DNA of 64,000 nt from Nocardioides zhouii (GTDB lineage Bacteria; Actinomycetota; Actinomycetes; Propionibacteriales; Nocardioidaceae): assembly GCF_004137345.1 (NCBI RefSeq), contig NZ_SDWV01000003.1, forward strand, positions 219,971-283,970, given 5' to 3'. Under the pieces are notes generated by a model. That model was not told the DNA's origin, ran no database searches, and was given only the letters and a program-made list of their open reading frames with translations. Both the position numbers and the translations under genes were made by a program. Below are positions 26,826 through 36,312 of the stretch, in pieces (the stretch's first letter is position 1; each line of letters opens with the position of its first letter).

Positions 26826-27929
26826 ATGTCGGTCGTCCAGTCCCCGAAGCATCTCGCCGCTCCACCCCTGACCATCGCGTCGGTGCCGTCCGGTCACGTG
26901 TACGTCCGGCACCTCGCGCCACTCGCCGGGCACGGAGCCGTCCGGCTGCCCGACCCCGACCCGAACCGGCCGGACCGGCCGGCCGGGGCGACGTGGTGGC
27001 CGCCGGTCATGCTCGACCCGGAGTGGGCGCGCACGGCCGAGTTCGACGTGTTCCACCTGCACTTCGGTTTCGACGCCTGCCCGCCCGAGCGGCTGGACCG
27101 GCTGACCCGCGTCCTGCGCGGGCGGGGCAAGCCGTTCGTCTTCACCGTTCACGACCTCCGCAACCCACACCACGACGACCGTCGGCTGCACGACGAGCAG
27201 CTCGACGTGCTCGTACGCGCCGCTGATGCGCTGGTGACCCTGACTCCCGGTGCGGCGCGCGAGATCGAGGCGCGCTGGGACCGGACGGCGATGGTCGTCC
27301 CGCACCCGCACGTGGTCGACCTGCCGACCATGTCGCGGGCCCTGGCGGTGCGACCCGGGTCGCGCCTCCGGCCGTTCCGCGTCGGCCTGCACCTCAAGAG
27401 CCTGCGCGCCAACATGGACCCGATGCGGATCCTGCCCACGCTTGTGGAGACGGTCGCCGGTCTTGACGACACCGTGCTGCAGGTCAACTGCCACCGCGAC
27501 ATCCTCGACGCCGACGGCGCCCGGCGGGACGCGGAGCTGGCCGCCTGGCTGCGACGGGAGGCGGCCGCCGGGAGGCTCGAGCTGGCCGTGCACGACTACT
27601 TCTCGGATGACGACCTCTGGTCCTACCTGGCGTCGCTCGACCTGTCGGTACTGCCGTACACGTTCGGCACCCACTCGGGCTGGCTCGAGGCGTGCCGTGA
27701 CCTGCAGACGACGGTGCTCGCCCCGAGCTGTGGCTACTACGCCGACCAGGGGCCGATCCTCGACTACACCAACAACGGCGACGACTTCGACGCCGACTCG
27801 CTGCGCGACGCCGTCGTGCACGCCCGGACCGAGCGCCCCCACCTCGGCGCCACCGTCGAGGAGCGCACCGAGCAGCAACACCTGGTCGCCCAGGCCCACG
27901 AGGACCTCTACCGCGAGGTGAGCGGATGA
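26826..27929 (+). CDS. GT-B-fold glycosyltransferase-like protein (first of four)
   Basis: 367-aa cytoplasmic protein with a GT4-like layout but a divergent sequence. The N-terminal domain has TAEFDVFHLHFGFDACPPE and PFVFTVHDLRNPHHDD; the C-terminal domain has LASLDLSVLPYTFGTHSGWL and ends in LAPSCGYYADQG. The E-x7-E donor-site motif of classical GT4 enzymes is not clear. Donor and acceptor are unknown. Its stop overlaps the next start by four bases. First of four coupled transferase genes. Confidence 0.72.
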   Translation: MSVVQSPKHLAAPPLTIASVPSGHVYVRHLAPLAGHGAVRLPDPDPNRPDRPAGATWWPPVMLDPEWARTAEFDVFHLHFGFDACPPERLDRLTRVLRGRGKPFVFTVHDLRNPHHDDRRLHDEQLDVLVRAADALVTLTPGAAREIEARWDRTAMVVPHPHVVDLPTMSRALAVRPGSRLRPFRVGLHLKSLRANMDPMRILPTLVETVAGLDDTVLQVNCHRDILDADGARRDAELAAWLRREAAAGRLELAVHDYFSDDDLWSYLASLDLSVLPYTFGTHSGWLEACRDLQTTVLAPSCGYYADQGPILDYTNNGDDFDADSLRDAVVHARTERPHLGATVEERTEQQHLVAQAHEDLYREVSG

Positions 27930-29017
27930 GCGTGCGGCTGCCGGGCGAGCGACTGCGGATCTGCCTGGTCGCCAACTGTCGCTTCCCGATCTCCGAGCCC
28001 TTCACCGGCGGACTGGAGTCGATGACGTGGCACCTGGCCAGTGAGCTCGTCCGGCGTGGCCACGAGGTCGCGGTCTTCGCCGCCCCCGGCTCCGACCCCG
28101 GTCTCGGCGTGACCGAGCTGGCCGTCGACGTGATGCCCGAGCGTCCCGGTCGCCACGACGTCGGCGCGCCTCCGTACGTCGAGGTCGCGGAGCACCACGC
28201 CTACCTGTCGCTCATGCTCCAGCTGAGCGGGCACGAGGGCGTGGAGTTCGACGTCCTCCACAACAACAGCCTCCACTACCTCCCGGTGGCGATGGCGCGC
28301 TCGCTGCCGATGCCGGTCCTCACCACCCTGCACACCCCTCCGCTGTGGTGGCTGGAGTCGGCGGTGCAGATGGATGGCGGCAGCAGCTCGTTCGCCGCCG
28401 TCTCGCGGCACACCGCTGCGGCGTGGGCACCGATCACCGAGAGCACGGTGGTCCTCAACGGTGTCGACGTGGATCAATGGCCCGCCGGTCCCGGCGGCCC
28501 GAGTGCCGTGTGGTCCGGCCGGATCGTGGAGGAGAAGGCGCCGCACCACGCCGTCCTCGCCGCCCGCCGGGCCGGCATCCCGATCGTGCTGGCGGGGCCG
28601 ACCCTCGACCGCGACTACTTCCGGGAGTCGGTCGAGCCGCTGCTCGGTCCGGGCGCGACGTACGCCGGACACCTCCCGCAGTCGGAGCTCGCGGCGCTGG
28701 TGGGTCAGGCGGGCGTCGTGGTCGTCACCCCCGCGTGGGACGAGCCCTACGGCCTGGTCGCCGCCGAAGCACTGTCGTGCGGGACTCCGGTCGCGGCCTA
28801 CGCCCGCGGTGGCCTGCCCGAGGTGCTCACGACCGACACGGGCCGACTGGCCGACGCCGGCGACGTCGACGGGTTGGCCCGGGCGATCGGCGAGGCGCTG
28901 GAGCTCGACCGCGCGCGCTGTCGCGGGCACGCCGTCGCGGAGCTCTCGCTCGGTCGGATGGTCGACCGCTACGAGGACCTCTACCACCAGCTGCTCGATC
29001 GCCGGCTCGCCGCGTGA
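27926..29017 (+). CDS. GT4 family glycosyltransferase
   Basis: 363-aa retaining GT-B glycosyltransferase. N-terminal acceptor domain begins LRICLVANCRFPISEPFTGG and contains SMTWHLASELVRRGHEVAVF. The C-terminal donor domain carries the GT4 signature TPAWDEPYGLVAAEALSCGT and PVAAYARGGLPEV, with the two Glu of the E-x7-E motif. Sugar and acceptor unknown. ATG overlaps the preceding stop; the next gene's GTG overlaps its own stop, indicating one operon. Confidence 0.88.
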   Translation: MSVRLPGERLRICLVANCRFPISEPFTGGLESMTWHLASELVRRGHEVAVFAAPGSDPGLGVTELAVDVMPERPGRHDVGAPPYVEVAEHHAYLSLMLQLSGHEGVEFDVLHNNSLHYLPVAMARSLPMPVLTTLHTPPLWWLESAVQMDGGSSSFAAVSRHTAAAWAPITESTVVLNGVDVDQWPAGPGGPSAVWSGRIVEEKAPHHAVLAARRAGIPIVLAGPTLDRDYFRESVEPLLGPGATYAGHLPQSELAALVGQAGVVVVTPAWDEPYGLVAAEALSCGTPVAAYARGGLPEVLTTDTGRLADAGDVDGLARAIGEALELDRARCRGHAVAELSLGRMVDRYEDLYHQLLDRRLAA

Positions 29018-30024
29018 TCGGCTACTACGTCCACCACCACGGCAACGGCCACCTCCACCGGGCGATGACCGTCGCGCCGCACCTGCCGGACGTCGTGACC
29101 GGCATCTCCTCACTCCCCCGCCCGGAGTCGTGGACCGGCCCGTGGGTGCAGCTCCCACGCGACGACGGAGCGCCGGGCTACGACGCGGCGGACGTCACGG
29201 CGCAGGGCCTCCTGCACTGGGTCCCGATCGGCGACCCCGGCCTGCGCGGACGGATGTCGACGATCGCGGCGTGGATCGAGGAGCACGCGCCCACGGCGAT
29301 GGTCGTCGACCAGTCCGTGGAGGTGTGCCTGCTGGCTCGGCTCCACGGCATCCCGGTGGTGGCGCTCACCGCACCCGGACGGCGTACGGACGCTGCCCAC
29401 CGACTGGGCTTCGGCTCCGCGTCCGTGGTCGTCGGCGCCTGGCCGGCCGGCCTGACCCACCGCCTCCTTCCCGGGCTCGACGCGGACACCAGCGACCGCG
29501 TGCACGCCGTCGGGGCCGTCTCCCGCTTCGGGGTGGCACCGGGCCGAAGCCGTACGCCCGGTCGGCGACCGCACGCCGTGCTGCTCGCCGGGACCGGCGG
29601 TGACGGCTTCACCCGCGCGAGCATCACTCGGGCGCAGGAGCAGACCCCCGACTGGGACTGGACGGTGCTGAGTCGCACGCTCGGCACCTGGCACCGCGAC
29701 CCCGCCGCCGTGCTGGCGACCGCCGACGTCGCGGTGCTCCACCCGGGCCAGAACTCCCTCGCCGAGGTCGCCTCGCTGCGGCTGCCCGCGATCGTGGTGC
29801 CGGCAACCCGGCCGTTCCACGAGCAGCACGTCACCGCAGCGGCGCTCAACGACGGGTGGCCGGCAGTCGTGGTGGACGCCGTGCCCACCACCGGCTGGCG
29901 CGACCTGCTCCACGAGGCACTCTTCCTCGACGGCGAGGGCTGGTCCGAGTGGTGCGACGGCGGGGCGCCGACCCGGATCACCCAGGTGGTCGCCGGCGTC
30001 GTCGACGCCGAGTGCGCGGCATGA
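29014..30024 (+). CDS. MurG-like (GT28/GT1 type) glycosyltransferase
   Basis: 336-aa GT-B protein. It opens MIGYYVHHHGNGHLHRAMTV, the glycine-rich acceptor loop of MurG-like enzymes, and the donor-binding region reads LHPGQNSLAEVASLRLPAIV followed by PATRPFHEQHVTAAAL, matching the G-x-N/S-x-x-E pattern. Start is GTG at 29014, overlapping the previous stop by four bases. Third of four coupled transferases; its substrate is unknown. Confidence 0.82.
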   Translation: MIGYYVHHHGNGHLHRAMTVAPHLPDVVTGISSLPRPESWTGPWVQLPRDDGAPGYDAADVTAQGLLHWVPIGDPGLRGRMSTIAAWIEEHAPTAMVVDQSVEVCLLARLHGIPVVALTAPGRRTDAAHRLGFGSASVVVGAWPAGLTHRLLPGLDADTSDRVHAVGAVSRFGVAPGRSRTPGRRPHAVLLAGTGGDGFTRASITRAQEQTPDWDWTVLSRTLGTWHRDPAAVLATADVAVLHPGQNSLAEVASLRLPAIVVPATRPFHEQHVTAAALNDGWPAVVVDAVPTTGWRDLLHEALFLDGEGWSEWCDGGAPTRITQVVAGVVDAECAA

Positions 30025-30824
30025 GCACCGCAGTGGTGACCGTCGTCCACGGCCGGCACGACCACCTCGCCCGGCAGCGAGCCTCGCTCGCCGCCTCGGC
30101 CGTGCCACCCGACCACCACGTCGTCGTCGCGGTCGACGACCCGGTCGTGGCTCGAGCCGACTGGTGCAGCGCATCCGTCGCCGGACACCCGCTCGGCCTC
30201 CCGATCGCAGCCGCGCGCAACCGCGGAGCACAGGAGGCCGTCGACAGGGGTGCCGACGTGCTGGTCTTCCTCGATGTCGACTGCCTCGCCGACCCCAGCC
30301 TCGTGGAGTCGTACGCCGACGTGGTGCGCGACGAGCCGGGCACCGTGTGGTCCGGTCCGGTGACCTACCTCGACCCACCGTCCGCCGGCGGCTACGACGT
30401 ACGGTCCTTGCGCACCCTCGACTCCCCGCACCCTGCGCGGCCGGCGCCCGCCATCGGCGCGCGCATCCGCGGGGCGGACCCCGACCTGTTCTGGTCCCTG
30501 TCCTTCGCCTGCACGGTCGACGCCTGGCAACGCACCGGGGGATTTTGCGAGTCGTACGTCGGCTACGGCGGCGAGGACACCGACTTCGCCCGCCTGGTCG
30601 TCGATGCGGGGCTCGACCTGGGCTGGGTGGGCGCGGCGCGCGCGTTCCACCAGTGGCACCCGGTGTCGCGACCGCCGGTGGAGCACGTCGAGGACATCGT
30701 CCGCAACGCCGAGATCTACCGGAGGCGCTGGGGCACCACGCCGATGCTCGGATGGCTCGAGGCCTTCGCGGAGCGCGGGCTGGTCCGTCGCGACGACGCC
30801 GGATGCTGGCGGCTCGTCGTGTGA
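30021..30824 (+). CDS. GT2-like glycosyltransferase with galactosyltransferase-type C-terminus
   Basis: 267-aa GT-A-fold enzyme. VVVAVDDPV and LVFLDVDCLADPSL give the DxD-like metal site; the C-terminal FCESYVGYGGEDTDFARLV is the ED motif of the Glyco_transf_7C/galactosyltransferase domain. No membrane segment is seen, so it acts on the cytoplasmic side. ATG overlaps the upstream stop (ATGA). Last gene of the four-gene set; an 81-base gap separates it from the UbiA gene. Confidence 0.84.
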   Translation: MSTAVVTVVHGRHDHLARQRASLAASAVPPDHHVVVAVDDPVVARADWCSASVAGHPLGLPIAAARNRGAQEAVDRGADVLVFLDVDCLADPSLVESYADVVRDEPGTVWSGPVTYLDPPSAGGYDVRSLRTLDSPHPARPAPAIGARIRGADPDLFWSLSFACTVDAWQRTGGFCESYVGYGGEDTDFARLVVDAGLDLGWVGAARAFHQWHPVSRPPVEHVEDIVRNAEIYRRRWGTTPMLGWLEAFAERGLVRRDDAGCWRLVV

Positions 30825-30905
30825 AGGGCGGCTGACGGGGCACTGGATAGGTTCGACGCACCACCCGGGACGGCGACCGACGCCGCGCGACGCAGGAGGG
30901 GACTG

Positions 30906-31733
30906 ATGAGCTCCACAGCCTCGCCCGCCACCCGTCCCGTCCGAGGGGGCATCGACGGGCTGGTTCGCGCCGCGCACGCGGGACCCGCTCTCGCGGTGAC
31001 CGTCCTCGCCGGACTGCTCGCCGTCGCCCAGGACCTGCCCGCCGGCCGCGCCGCGCTGGTGGTCGCAGCTGTGCTCACGGGCCAGCTCACGGTGGGCTGG
31101 AGCAACGACCTCATCGACCAGGGCCGCGACCGTTCGGCCGGACGCTCCGACAAGCCGCTCGCGACGGGCGCCGTCCCGGTGCGGATGGTGCAGGCGTGCT
31201 GCGCCGTCGCTGTCGTCTGCTGCGTGGCCCTGTCGCTGGCCTGCGGCGTCGCCGCCGGTCTCGTGCACCTCACCTGCGTGGCGGCGGCCTGGGCCTACAA
31301 CCTCCGGCTCAAGTCGACCGTGTGGTCGTGGGTGCCGTACGCCGTCGCCTTCGGGTTGCTGACCGTCTTCGTCGCCCTGGCCGATGAGGCACGGCCGCCG
31401 TGGTGGTGGCCGGTCGGGGCCGCGCTGCTCGGCGTCGGCGCGCACCTGCTCAACGTGCTGCCCGACCTCGACGACGACGCCTCGACCGGCGTACGCGGCC
31501 TTCCGCACGTGCTCGGCCCACGCCGCATCGCTCCGATCGCCGCGACCGTGCTCGTGGCCGCCACCGTTGTCGTGCTCGTCGGCGCAGCGCCCGCGACCCT
31601 CGTGGTGGTGCCGTCGGCAGCCGTCGTCCTGGCGCTTGCGCTGGTCGTGGTTGCGGGCAGTGGACGTCGTCCGTTCGTCGCGGCCATCGGCATCGCCCTG
31701 GTCGACGCGGCACTGCTGGTGGTGGCCCGATGA
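30906..31733 (+). CDS. UbiA family prenyltransferase
   Basis: 275-aa membrane protein with about eight helices. The first Asp-rich motif is [20 protein letters not shown] and the second is in [17 protein letters not shown]; both bind prenyl diphosphate through magnesium. The family prenylates aromatic or other acceptors. GGAGGGGACTG precedes the ATG. First gene of a six-gene operon with a type III PKS, so a PKS-derived phenol or quinone is a plausible acceptor; this is inference. Its stop overlaps the next start. Confidence 0.88.
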   Translation: MSSTASPATRPVRGGIDGLVRAAHAGPALAVTVLAGLLAVAQDLPAGRAALVVAAVLTGQLTVGWSNDLIDQGRDRSAGRSDKPLATGAVPVRMVQACCAVAVVCCVALSLACGVAAGLVHLTCVAAAWAYNLRLKSTVWSWVPYAVAFGLLTVFVALADEARPPWWWPVGAALLGVGAHLLNVLPDLDDDASTGVRGLPHVLGPRRIAPIAATVLVAATVVVLVGAAPATLVVVPSAAVVLALALVVVAGSGRRPFVAAIGIALVDAALLVVAR

Positions 31734-32914
31734 CCACCGAGACCTGGGACCTCGTCGTCGTCGGGGCCGGCCCCGCCGGGGCCAGCGCCGCCCTCGGCGC
31801 CCTGACCGAGGACCCGTCGCTGCGCGTCCTGCTGCTCGACCGCAGCGACTTCCCCCGCGACAAGTCCTGCGGCGACGGCATCGCCCCGCACGTCGTCGAC
31901 GCCCTCGCCGAGGTCAGCGCCGCCGACGTCGTCGACGACTGGTCGCCCGTACGCGACCTGGAGCTCGCGCACGGCGACGTCGCGGTCGCGGGGCCGATGC
32001 GGCGCGATGCGTACGTCGTGCCGCGCCGGGTCTTCGACGCGCGCCTCGTCGAGCACGCCGTCGCCGCGGGCGCCGTGCTGCGCCGGCACCGGGTCACCTC
32101 GCTCACCGTCGACGGCTCTGGCCCGCTCCTCTCCGGCGAGCTCCGCGCCCAGGTCGTGGTCGGCGCCGACGGTGCCCAGTCCCTCGTGCGGCAGGCACTC
32201 CTCGGCCGCCGCCGCGAGCGCCGGGCCATCGCCATCCGCGGCTATGCGCCCGTCACCGACGAGATCCGCGGCCGCCAGGTCATCCGCTACGGCGACCGCG
32301 CGCTGCCGTCGTACGCCTGGGCCTTCGACCGCGGCGACGGCCTCGCCAACGTCGGCTACGGCGAGCTGCTGCCCGACGGGACCTCCGGTGCCAGGCCACC
32401 CAGCCGCCGGCTCCTCCTCGACCAGCTCGAGCAGCTCGTGCCCGGGGCCGCCAGCACCGGCAGCGACTGGCGCGGCCACCACCTGCCGCTGAGCAGCTGG
32501 CGCTGGGAGCAGCCCGACGGACCGGTCCTCCTCGTCGGCGACGCCGCCGGGCTGGTGAACCCGATGACCGGCGAGGGCATCTACTACGCCGTCGCCACCG
32601 GGATCGCCGCCGGGCGCACCGCCGCCCGCGCGGTCGCCCTCCGACGCCCCGAGGCCGCCGGCGCCCGCCACCGCCGCGTGGTGCGTACGCTCCTCGGCTC
32701 GCACCTGCGCCACACCTGGGTGGCCTCCCGGCTCGCGCAGTCCCCGCGCATCGTCGACGCCGGGATCCGCGCCGCCGGCCGCGACCGCCACGTCTTCGAC
32801 GCCCTCGTCGAGATCGGCCTCGGCGACGGCCGCATCGACCGTCACCTGGTGGCCGGGCTGACCCGCAGCCTCGTCCCGCTCCCCCGACTCCGACCCGCAA
32901 GGACATCCGCATGA
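31730..32914 (+). CDS. Geranylgeranyl reductase-family FAD-dependent oxidoreductase
   Basis: 394-aa flavoprotein. The FAD dinucleotide motif is [14 protein letters not shown], followed by the GGR signature [15 protein letters not shown] and a GD motif [20 protein letters not shown]. Relatives saturate double bonds of polyprenyl chains (geranylgeranyl reductase) or hydroxylate aromatic rings. Between a UbiA prenyltransferase and a PKS it may reduce the prenyl chain or tailor the product. ATG overlaps the upstream stop by four bases. Confidence 0.86.
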   Translation: MTTETWDLVVVGAGPAGASAALGALTEDPSLRVLLLDRSDFPRDKSCGDGIAPHVVDALAEVSAADVVDDWSPVRDLELAHGDVAVAGPMRRDAYVVPRRVFDARLVEHAVAAGAVLRRHRVTSLTVDGSGPLLSGELRAQVVVGADGAQSLVRQALLGRRRERRAIAIRGYAPVTDEIRGRQVIRYGDRALPSYAWAFDRGDGLANVGYGELLPDGTSGARPPSRRLLLDQLEQLVPGAASTGSDWRGHHLPLSSWRWEQPDGPVLLVGDAAGLVNPMTGEGIYYAVATGIAAGRTAARAVALRRPEAAGARHRRVVRTLLGSHLRHTWVASRLAQSPRIVDAGIRAAGRDRHVFDALVEIGLGDGRIDRHLVAGLTRSLVPLPRLRPARTSA

Positions 32915-33966
32915 GGATCCTGGCCGCCCGCGGCGCCCTCCCCGAGCACTCCTACCCCCAGGCCGAGATCACCGAGGCCTTCGCCTCCGTGATCTCCGAG
33001 CGCAGCCTCGACCACGCGCTGCTGCGGCGGTTCCACCGCAACTCCGGCGTCGAGCGGCGGCACACGGTGCTGCCGCTGGCCGACTACGCGACGCTGGGCG
33101 ACTTCGGCCACGCCAACGACCTGTTCATCGAGCACGCCGTCGAGCTCGGCGCGCAGGCGCTCGTTGACGCGCTCAAGGCCGCCGACCTCACGCCGTCCGA
33201 CGTCGACCTCATCGTGACCGCCACCGTCACCGGGCTCGCGGTGCCGTCGCTGGACGCCCGCATCGCCGGGGTCGTCGGGCTGCGCGAGGACGTACGCCGG
33301 ATGCCGCTGGTCGGCCTGGGCTGCGTGGCCGGCGCCGCCGGGATCGCCCGCGTGCACGACTACCTCCTCGGCCACCCCGACCACACCGCCGTCCTCGTCG
33401 CGGTGGAGCTGTGCTCATTGACCCTGCAGCGCGACGACACCTCGGTGCCGAACCTCGTCGCCAGCGGCCTCTTCGGCGACGGTGCCTCGGCCGTCGTCGC
33501 CGTCGGCGACGCGCGTCACGGGGGCACGGTGCGGGTGCTCGACTCGCGCAGCCGGCTCTACCCGGACAGCGAGCGCACGATGGGCTTCGACGTGGCGGGC
33601 TCCGGGCTGCGCATCGTCCTCGACGCCGAGGTGCCGACGCTGGTCGAGCGCTTCATCCGCGACGACGTCGACGCCTTCCTCGCCGACCACGGGCTCACCC
33701 GCGACGACATCGGCTGGTGGGTCTGCCACCCCGGCGGCCCCAAGGTCATCGAGGCCCTGGAGGCGGCGCTGGAGGTGCCGCGCGAGGCCCTGCAGCTCAC
33801 GTGGGAGTCGCTCGCACGGGTCGGCAACCTGTCGTCGGTCTCGGTCCTGCACGTCCTGGAGGACACCCTCGCGCAACGCCCGCCCGAGCCCGGCAGCCAC
33901 GGCGTCCTGCTCGCCATGGGACCGGGCTTCTGCTCCGAGGTCGTGCTGCTGAGGGCCGAGTCGTGA
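32911..33966 (+). CDS. Type III polyketide synthase (chalcone/alkylresorcinol synthase family)
   Basis: 351-aa homodimeric ketosynthase. The catalytic triad can be placed: Cys in [20 protein letters not shown], His in [16 protein letters not shown], Asn in [16 protein letters not shown]. The C-terminal [11 protein letters not shown] is typical of the bacterial group. With the methyltransferase and FAD hydroxylase genes that follow, it matches the order srsA-srsB-srsC, where SrsA condenses a fatty acyl starter with malonyl-CoA units into alkylresorcinols. The actual starter is unknown. ATGA overlap with the preceding gene. Confidence 0.93.
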   Translation: MRILAARGALPEHSYPQAEITEAFASVISERSLDHALLRRFHRNSGVERRHTVLPLADYATLGDFGHANDLFIEHAVELGAQALVDALKAADLTPSDVDLIVTATVTGLAVPSLDARIAGVVGLREDVRRMPLVGLGCVAGAAGIARVHDYLLGHPDHTAVLVAVELCSLTLQRDDTSVPNLVASGLFGDGASAVVAVGDARHGGTVRVLDSRSRLYPDSERTMGFDVAGSGLRIVLDAEVPTLVERFIRDDVDAFLADHGLTRDDIGWWVCHPGGPKVIEALEAALEVPREALQLTWESLARVGNLSSVSVLHVLEDTLAQRPPEPGSHGVLLAMGPGFCSEVVLLRAES

Positions 33967-34514
33967 CCACGCTGCTCGCCTTCACCGTCCTCGTCGCCCT
34001 GGTCGGGCTGGAGCGGGTTGCGGAGCTCGTCGTGTCCACCCGCAACGCGGCCTGGAGCCGCGAGCGCGGCGGCGTCGAGAGCGGGCTCGGCCACTTCCCC
34101 TTCATGGTCGTGCTGCACACCGCGCTGCTCGTCGGGGCGCTCGCCGAGGCCTGGCTGCGCCGACCGGACGTCCCTTCGCTCCTCGCCTGGTCGATGCTGA
34201 CGCTGGTGGTCGCCTCGCAAGCCCTGCGCTGGTGGTGCATCGCGACCCTCGGCCGCCGGTGGAACACCCGCGTCATCGTCGTCCCGGGTCTGGCCCCGGT
34301 CTCGTCCGGCCCCTACCGCTTCCTCCGCCACCCCAACTACGTCGCCGTCGTCGTCGAGGGCGTGGCCCTCCCGCTCGTGCACGCCGCGTGGATCACGGCC
34401 GTGGTCTTCACGGTGCTCAACGCCGGCCTCCTCGCCGTACGCATCCGGACCGAGAACGTCGCGCTCGCCACGTTGCCGCCCGTCTCCGGACCAGCCGAGC
34501 ACGCCGATGCGTGA
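33963..34514 (+). CDS. Isoprenylcysteine carboxyl methyltransferase-like (ICMT) membrane methyltransferase
   Basis: 183-aa integral membrane protein with about four helices. The C-terminal SAM-binding signature is present: [15 protein letters not shown] and the following RIRTENVAL. SrsB of Streptomyces griseus, an ICMT-like enzyme, O-methylates alkylresorcinols; the same role is inferred here. GTG start overlaps the PKS stop by four bases, and the 3' end overlaps the FAD gene by eight. Confidence 0.88.
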   Translation: MTTLLAFTVLVALVGLERVAELVVSTRNAAWSRERGGVESGLGHFPFMVVLHTALLVGALAEAWLRRPDVPSLLAWSMLTLVVASQALRWWCIATLGRRWNTRVIVVPGLAPVSSGPYRFLRHPNYVAVVVEGVALPLVHAAWITAVVFTVLNAGLLAVRIRTENVALATLPPVSGPAEHADA

Positions 34515-35553
34515 CCTGGTCGTCGCCGGCGGCGGACCGGTGGGCCTGGCGTCGGCCCTCCACGCGCACCGCGCCGGGCTCTCCGTCGTGGTCCGCGAGC
34601 CGCGGGACGGCCCGATCGACAAGGCGTGCGGCGAGGGGTTGATGCCCGGTGCCGTCGCGGAGCTGGCCGACCTCGGCGTGCACCCGCCCGGACGCGCGCT
34701 CACCGGCATCCACTACCTCGACTCGGCCGGACGCGGCGTCGGCGCGACGGCCCGCTTCGCCGCCGGTCCGGGACGCGGCGTACGCCGGACCACGCTCCAC
34801 GACGCCCTCGCGGCGGCGGTCGCAGCCGCCGGCATCCCCGTCGAGCAGCGGGCGGTGCAGGACGTGCGCCAGCTCGACGACCGGGTGCTCGTCGACGGTG
34901 AACCCGCCCGCTACCTCCTCGCCGCAGATGGGCTGCACTCGCCGGTCCGTCGGCTGCTCGACCTCGACGCCCCCGCCCCTGCCCGCTCCCGACGCCGGTT
35001 CGGGCTGCGGTGCCACGTCGAGCAGGCGCCGTGGACGTCGTACGTCGAGGTGCACTGGTCACCGCGCGCCGAGGCCTACGTCACGCCCGTCGCCGACGAC
35101 CTGGTGGGCGTCGCCGTGCTCGGCGAGGCGGGGTCGCGGTTCGAGGACCTGCTCGCCGACTTCCCCGTGCTCGGGGAGCGGCTCACCGGCACCCGGAGTC
35201 GCGTGCTGGGCGCGGGCCCCCTCCGTCAGCGGGCCCGCACCCGCACCGCGGGCCGCGTCCTGCTCGTCGGCGATGCCGCGGGCTACGTCGACGCGCTGAC
35301 CGGCGAGGGCATCGCGCTCGGGCTGGCCCAGGCACGCGCGGCCGTCGACTGCCTGGTCGCCGACCGGCCCGAGCACTACGACGCCCGGGCGCGACGGCTC
35401 GGGCTGCGCCACGAGCTGCTCACCCACGCCCTCCTCCGCGCCACCGCGCACCCGCCCGTACGCCGCGTGCTCGTGCCGGTCGCGACCCGCCTGCCGTGGC
35501 TGTTCAGCGCCGCCGTCAACCAGCTCGCCCGACCCGCCGGAGGCACCGCATGA
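34507..35553 (+). CDS. FAD-dependent monooxygenase (SrsC-like hydroxylase)
   Basis: 348-aa flavoprotein hydroxylase family. VVAGGGPVGLASALHAHRAG binds FAD, IDKACGEGLMPGA is the conserved loop of this subgroup, and [20 protein letters not shown] is the second FAD motif. SrsC hydroxylates the methylated alkylresorcinol, leading to a quinone; position and family make this the likely role. Its start overlaps the methyltransferase gene by eight bases. Confidence 0.87.
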   Translation: MRDLVVAGGGPVGLASALHAHRAGLSVVVREPRDGPIDKACGEGLMPGAVAELADLGVHPPGRALTGIHYLDSAGRGVGATARFAAGPGRGVRRTTLHDALAAAVAAAGIPVEQRAVQDVRQLDDRVLVDGEPARYLLAADGLHSPVRRLLDLDAPAPARSRRRFGLRCHVEQAPWTSYVEVHWSPRAEAYVTPVADDLVGVAVLGEAGSRFEDLLADFPVLGERLTGTRSRVLGAGPLRQRARTRTAGRVLLVGDAAGYVDALTGEGIALGLAQARAAVDCLVADRPEHYDARARRLGLRHELLTHALLRATAHPPVRRVLVPVATRLPWLFSAAVNQLARPAGGTA

Positions 35554-35618
35554 GCACCCCACGACCTTCTTCTCCTCCGCTGCGCTCCCCCGAACAACGC
35601 TGCGGGGACCCCGCATGA
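35550..35618 (+). other. Possible 22-codon leader or spurious ORF between FAD gene and idi
   Basis: An ATG at 35550 overlaps the FAD-gene stop (ATGA) and opens a 22-codon frame ending in a TGA that overlaps the idi ATG (ATGA). The coding content (Pro/Ser-rich) shows no family features. It may only carry ribosomes from one gene to the next. Confidence 0.25.
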
Positions 35619-36199
35619 GCACGACCCTCCACGAGCTCGTCGTGCTCCTCGACGAGCAGGGCCGCGCGGTCGGCACGGCCGACAAGGCCGCGGTCCACCA
35701 CGCCGACACCCCCTTGCACCTCGCCTTCTCCCTCTACCTCTTCGACGACGACGGGCGGTTCCTCGTCACCCGGCGCGCACTGGGCAAGCGGACCTTCCCG
35801 GGCGTGTGGACCAACAGCTGCTGCGGCCATCCCGCCCCGGGCGAGGCCCTCGCGGACGGCGTACGACGACGGGTGCGGCAGGAGCTCGACGTGGACGTCG
35901 CCGACCTCCGGCTCGCCGTCCCGACCTTCCGCTACCGCGCCGAGCAGGACGGGGTCGTCGAGAACGAGATGTGCCCCGTCTTCATCGGCCGGGTCGCCGG
36001 CCGCGTCGCGCCGGACCGGACCGAGGTCGAGGAGGTCAGCTGGGAGCCGTGGGCCGAGTTCCGCACCGGGGTGCTGGACGGCACGCGGGCGGTCTCGGTG
36101 TGGTGCCGCGAGCAGGTCGCGCACCTTTCTGCCGAGCCGTTCGCGGCGCCCCCCGGGCGTCAGGACGACCTCCCGCCGGCCGCCCATCCCCAAGGGTGA
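35615..36199 (+). CDS. idi: Isopentenyl-diphosphate delta-isomerase, type I
   Basis: 194-aa Nudix-fold enzyme interconverting IPP and DMAPP. Catalytic Cys lies in FPGVWTNSCCGHPAPGE, the Nudix-like helix in VRRRVRQELDVDV, and the catalytic Glu region in ENEMCPVFIGR. Being the last gene of the operon, it presumably raises the supply of prenyl diphosphate for the UbiA enzyme. The start ATG overlaps the preceding small frame. Confidence 0.94.
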   Translation: MSTTLHELVVLLDEQGRAVGTADKAAVHHADTPLHLAFSLYLFDDDGRFLVTRRALGKRTFPGVWTNSCCGHPAPGEALADGVRRRVRQELDVDVADLRLAVPTFRYRAEQDGVVENEMCPVFIGRVAGRVAPDRTEVEEVSWEPWAEFRTGVLDGTRAVSVWCREQVAHLSAEPFAAPPGRQDDLPPAAHPQG

Positions 36200-36312
36200 G
36201 ACACCTGACTGGACCTTTCGGCGTTCGGGAGGCGGGCGGCCCCGCTCTGTGACACCCTGCGCGCAGGGCCTCGATTGCGGGCTGCCCCTGGTTGGCTGTT
36301 GGAGGAGCGCCC

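Noticed and set aside
30833..30846. TGACGGGGCACTGG just after the last glycosyltransferase gene, similar to the TGACCGGGCACTTC repeat core.
   Set aside because: Only 11 of 14 bases match, there is a single copy without hairpin, and it does not provide the stop codon.
31295..32845. A 516-codon open frame antisense to the UbiA and reductase genes.
   Set aside because: Composition is low-complexity Ala/Gly/Val/Arg with no family features, while the plus-strand genes carry intact motifs.
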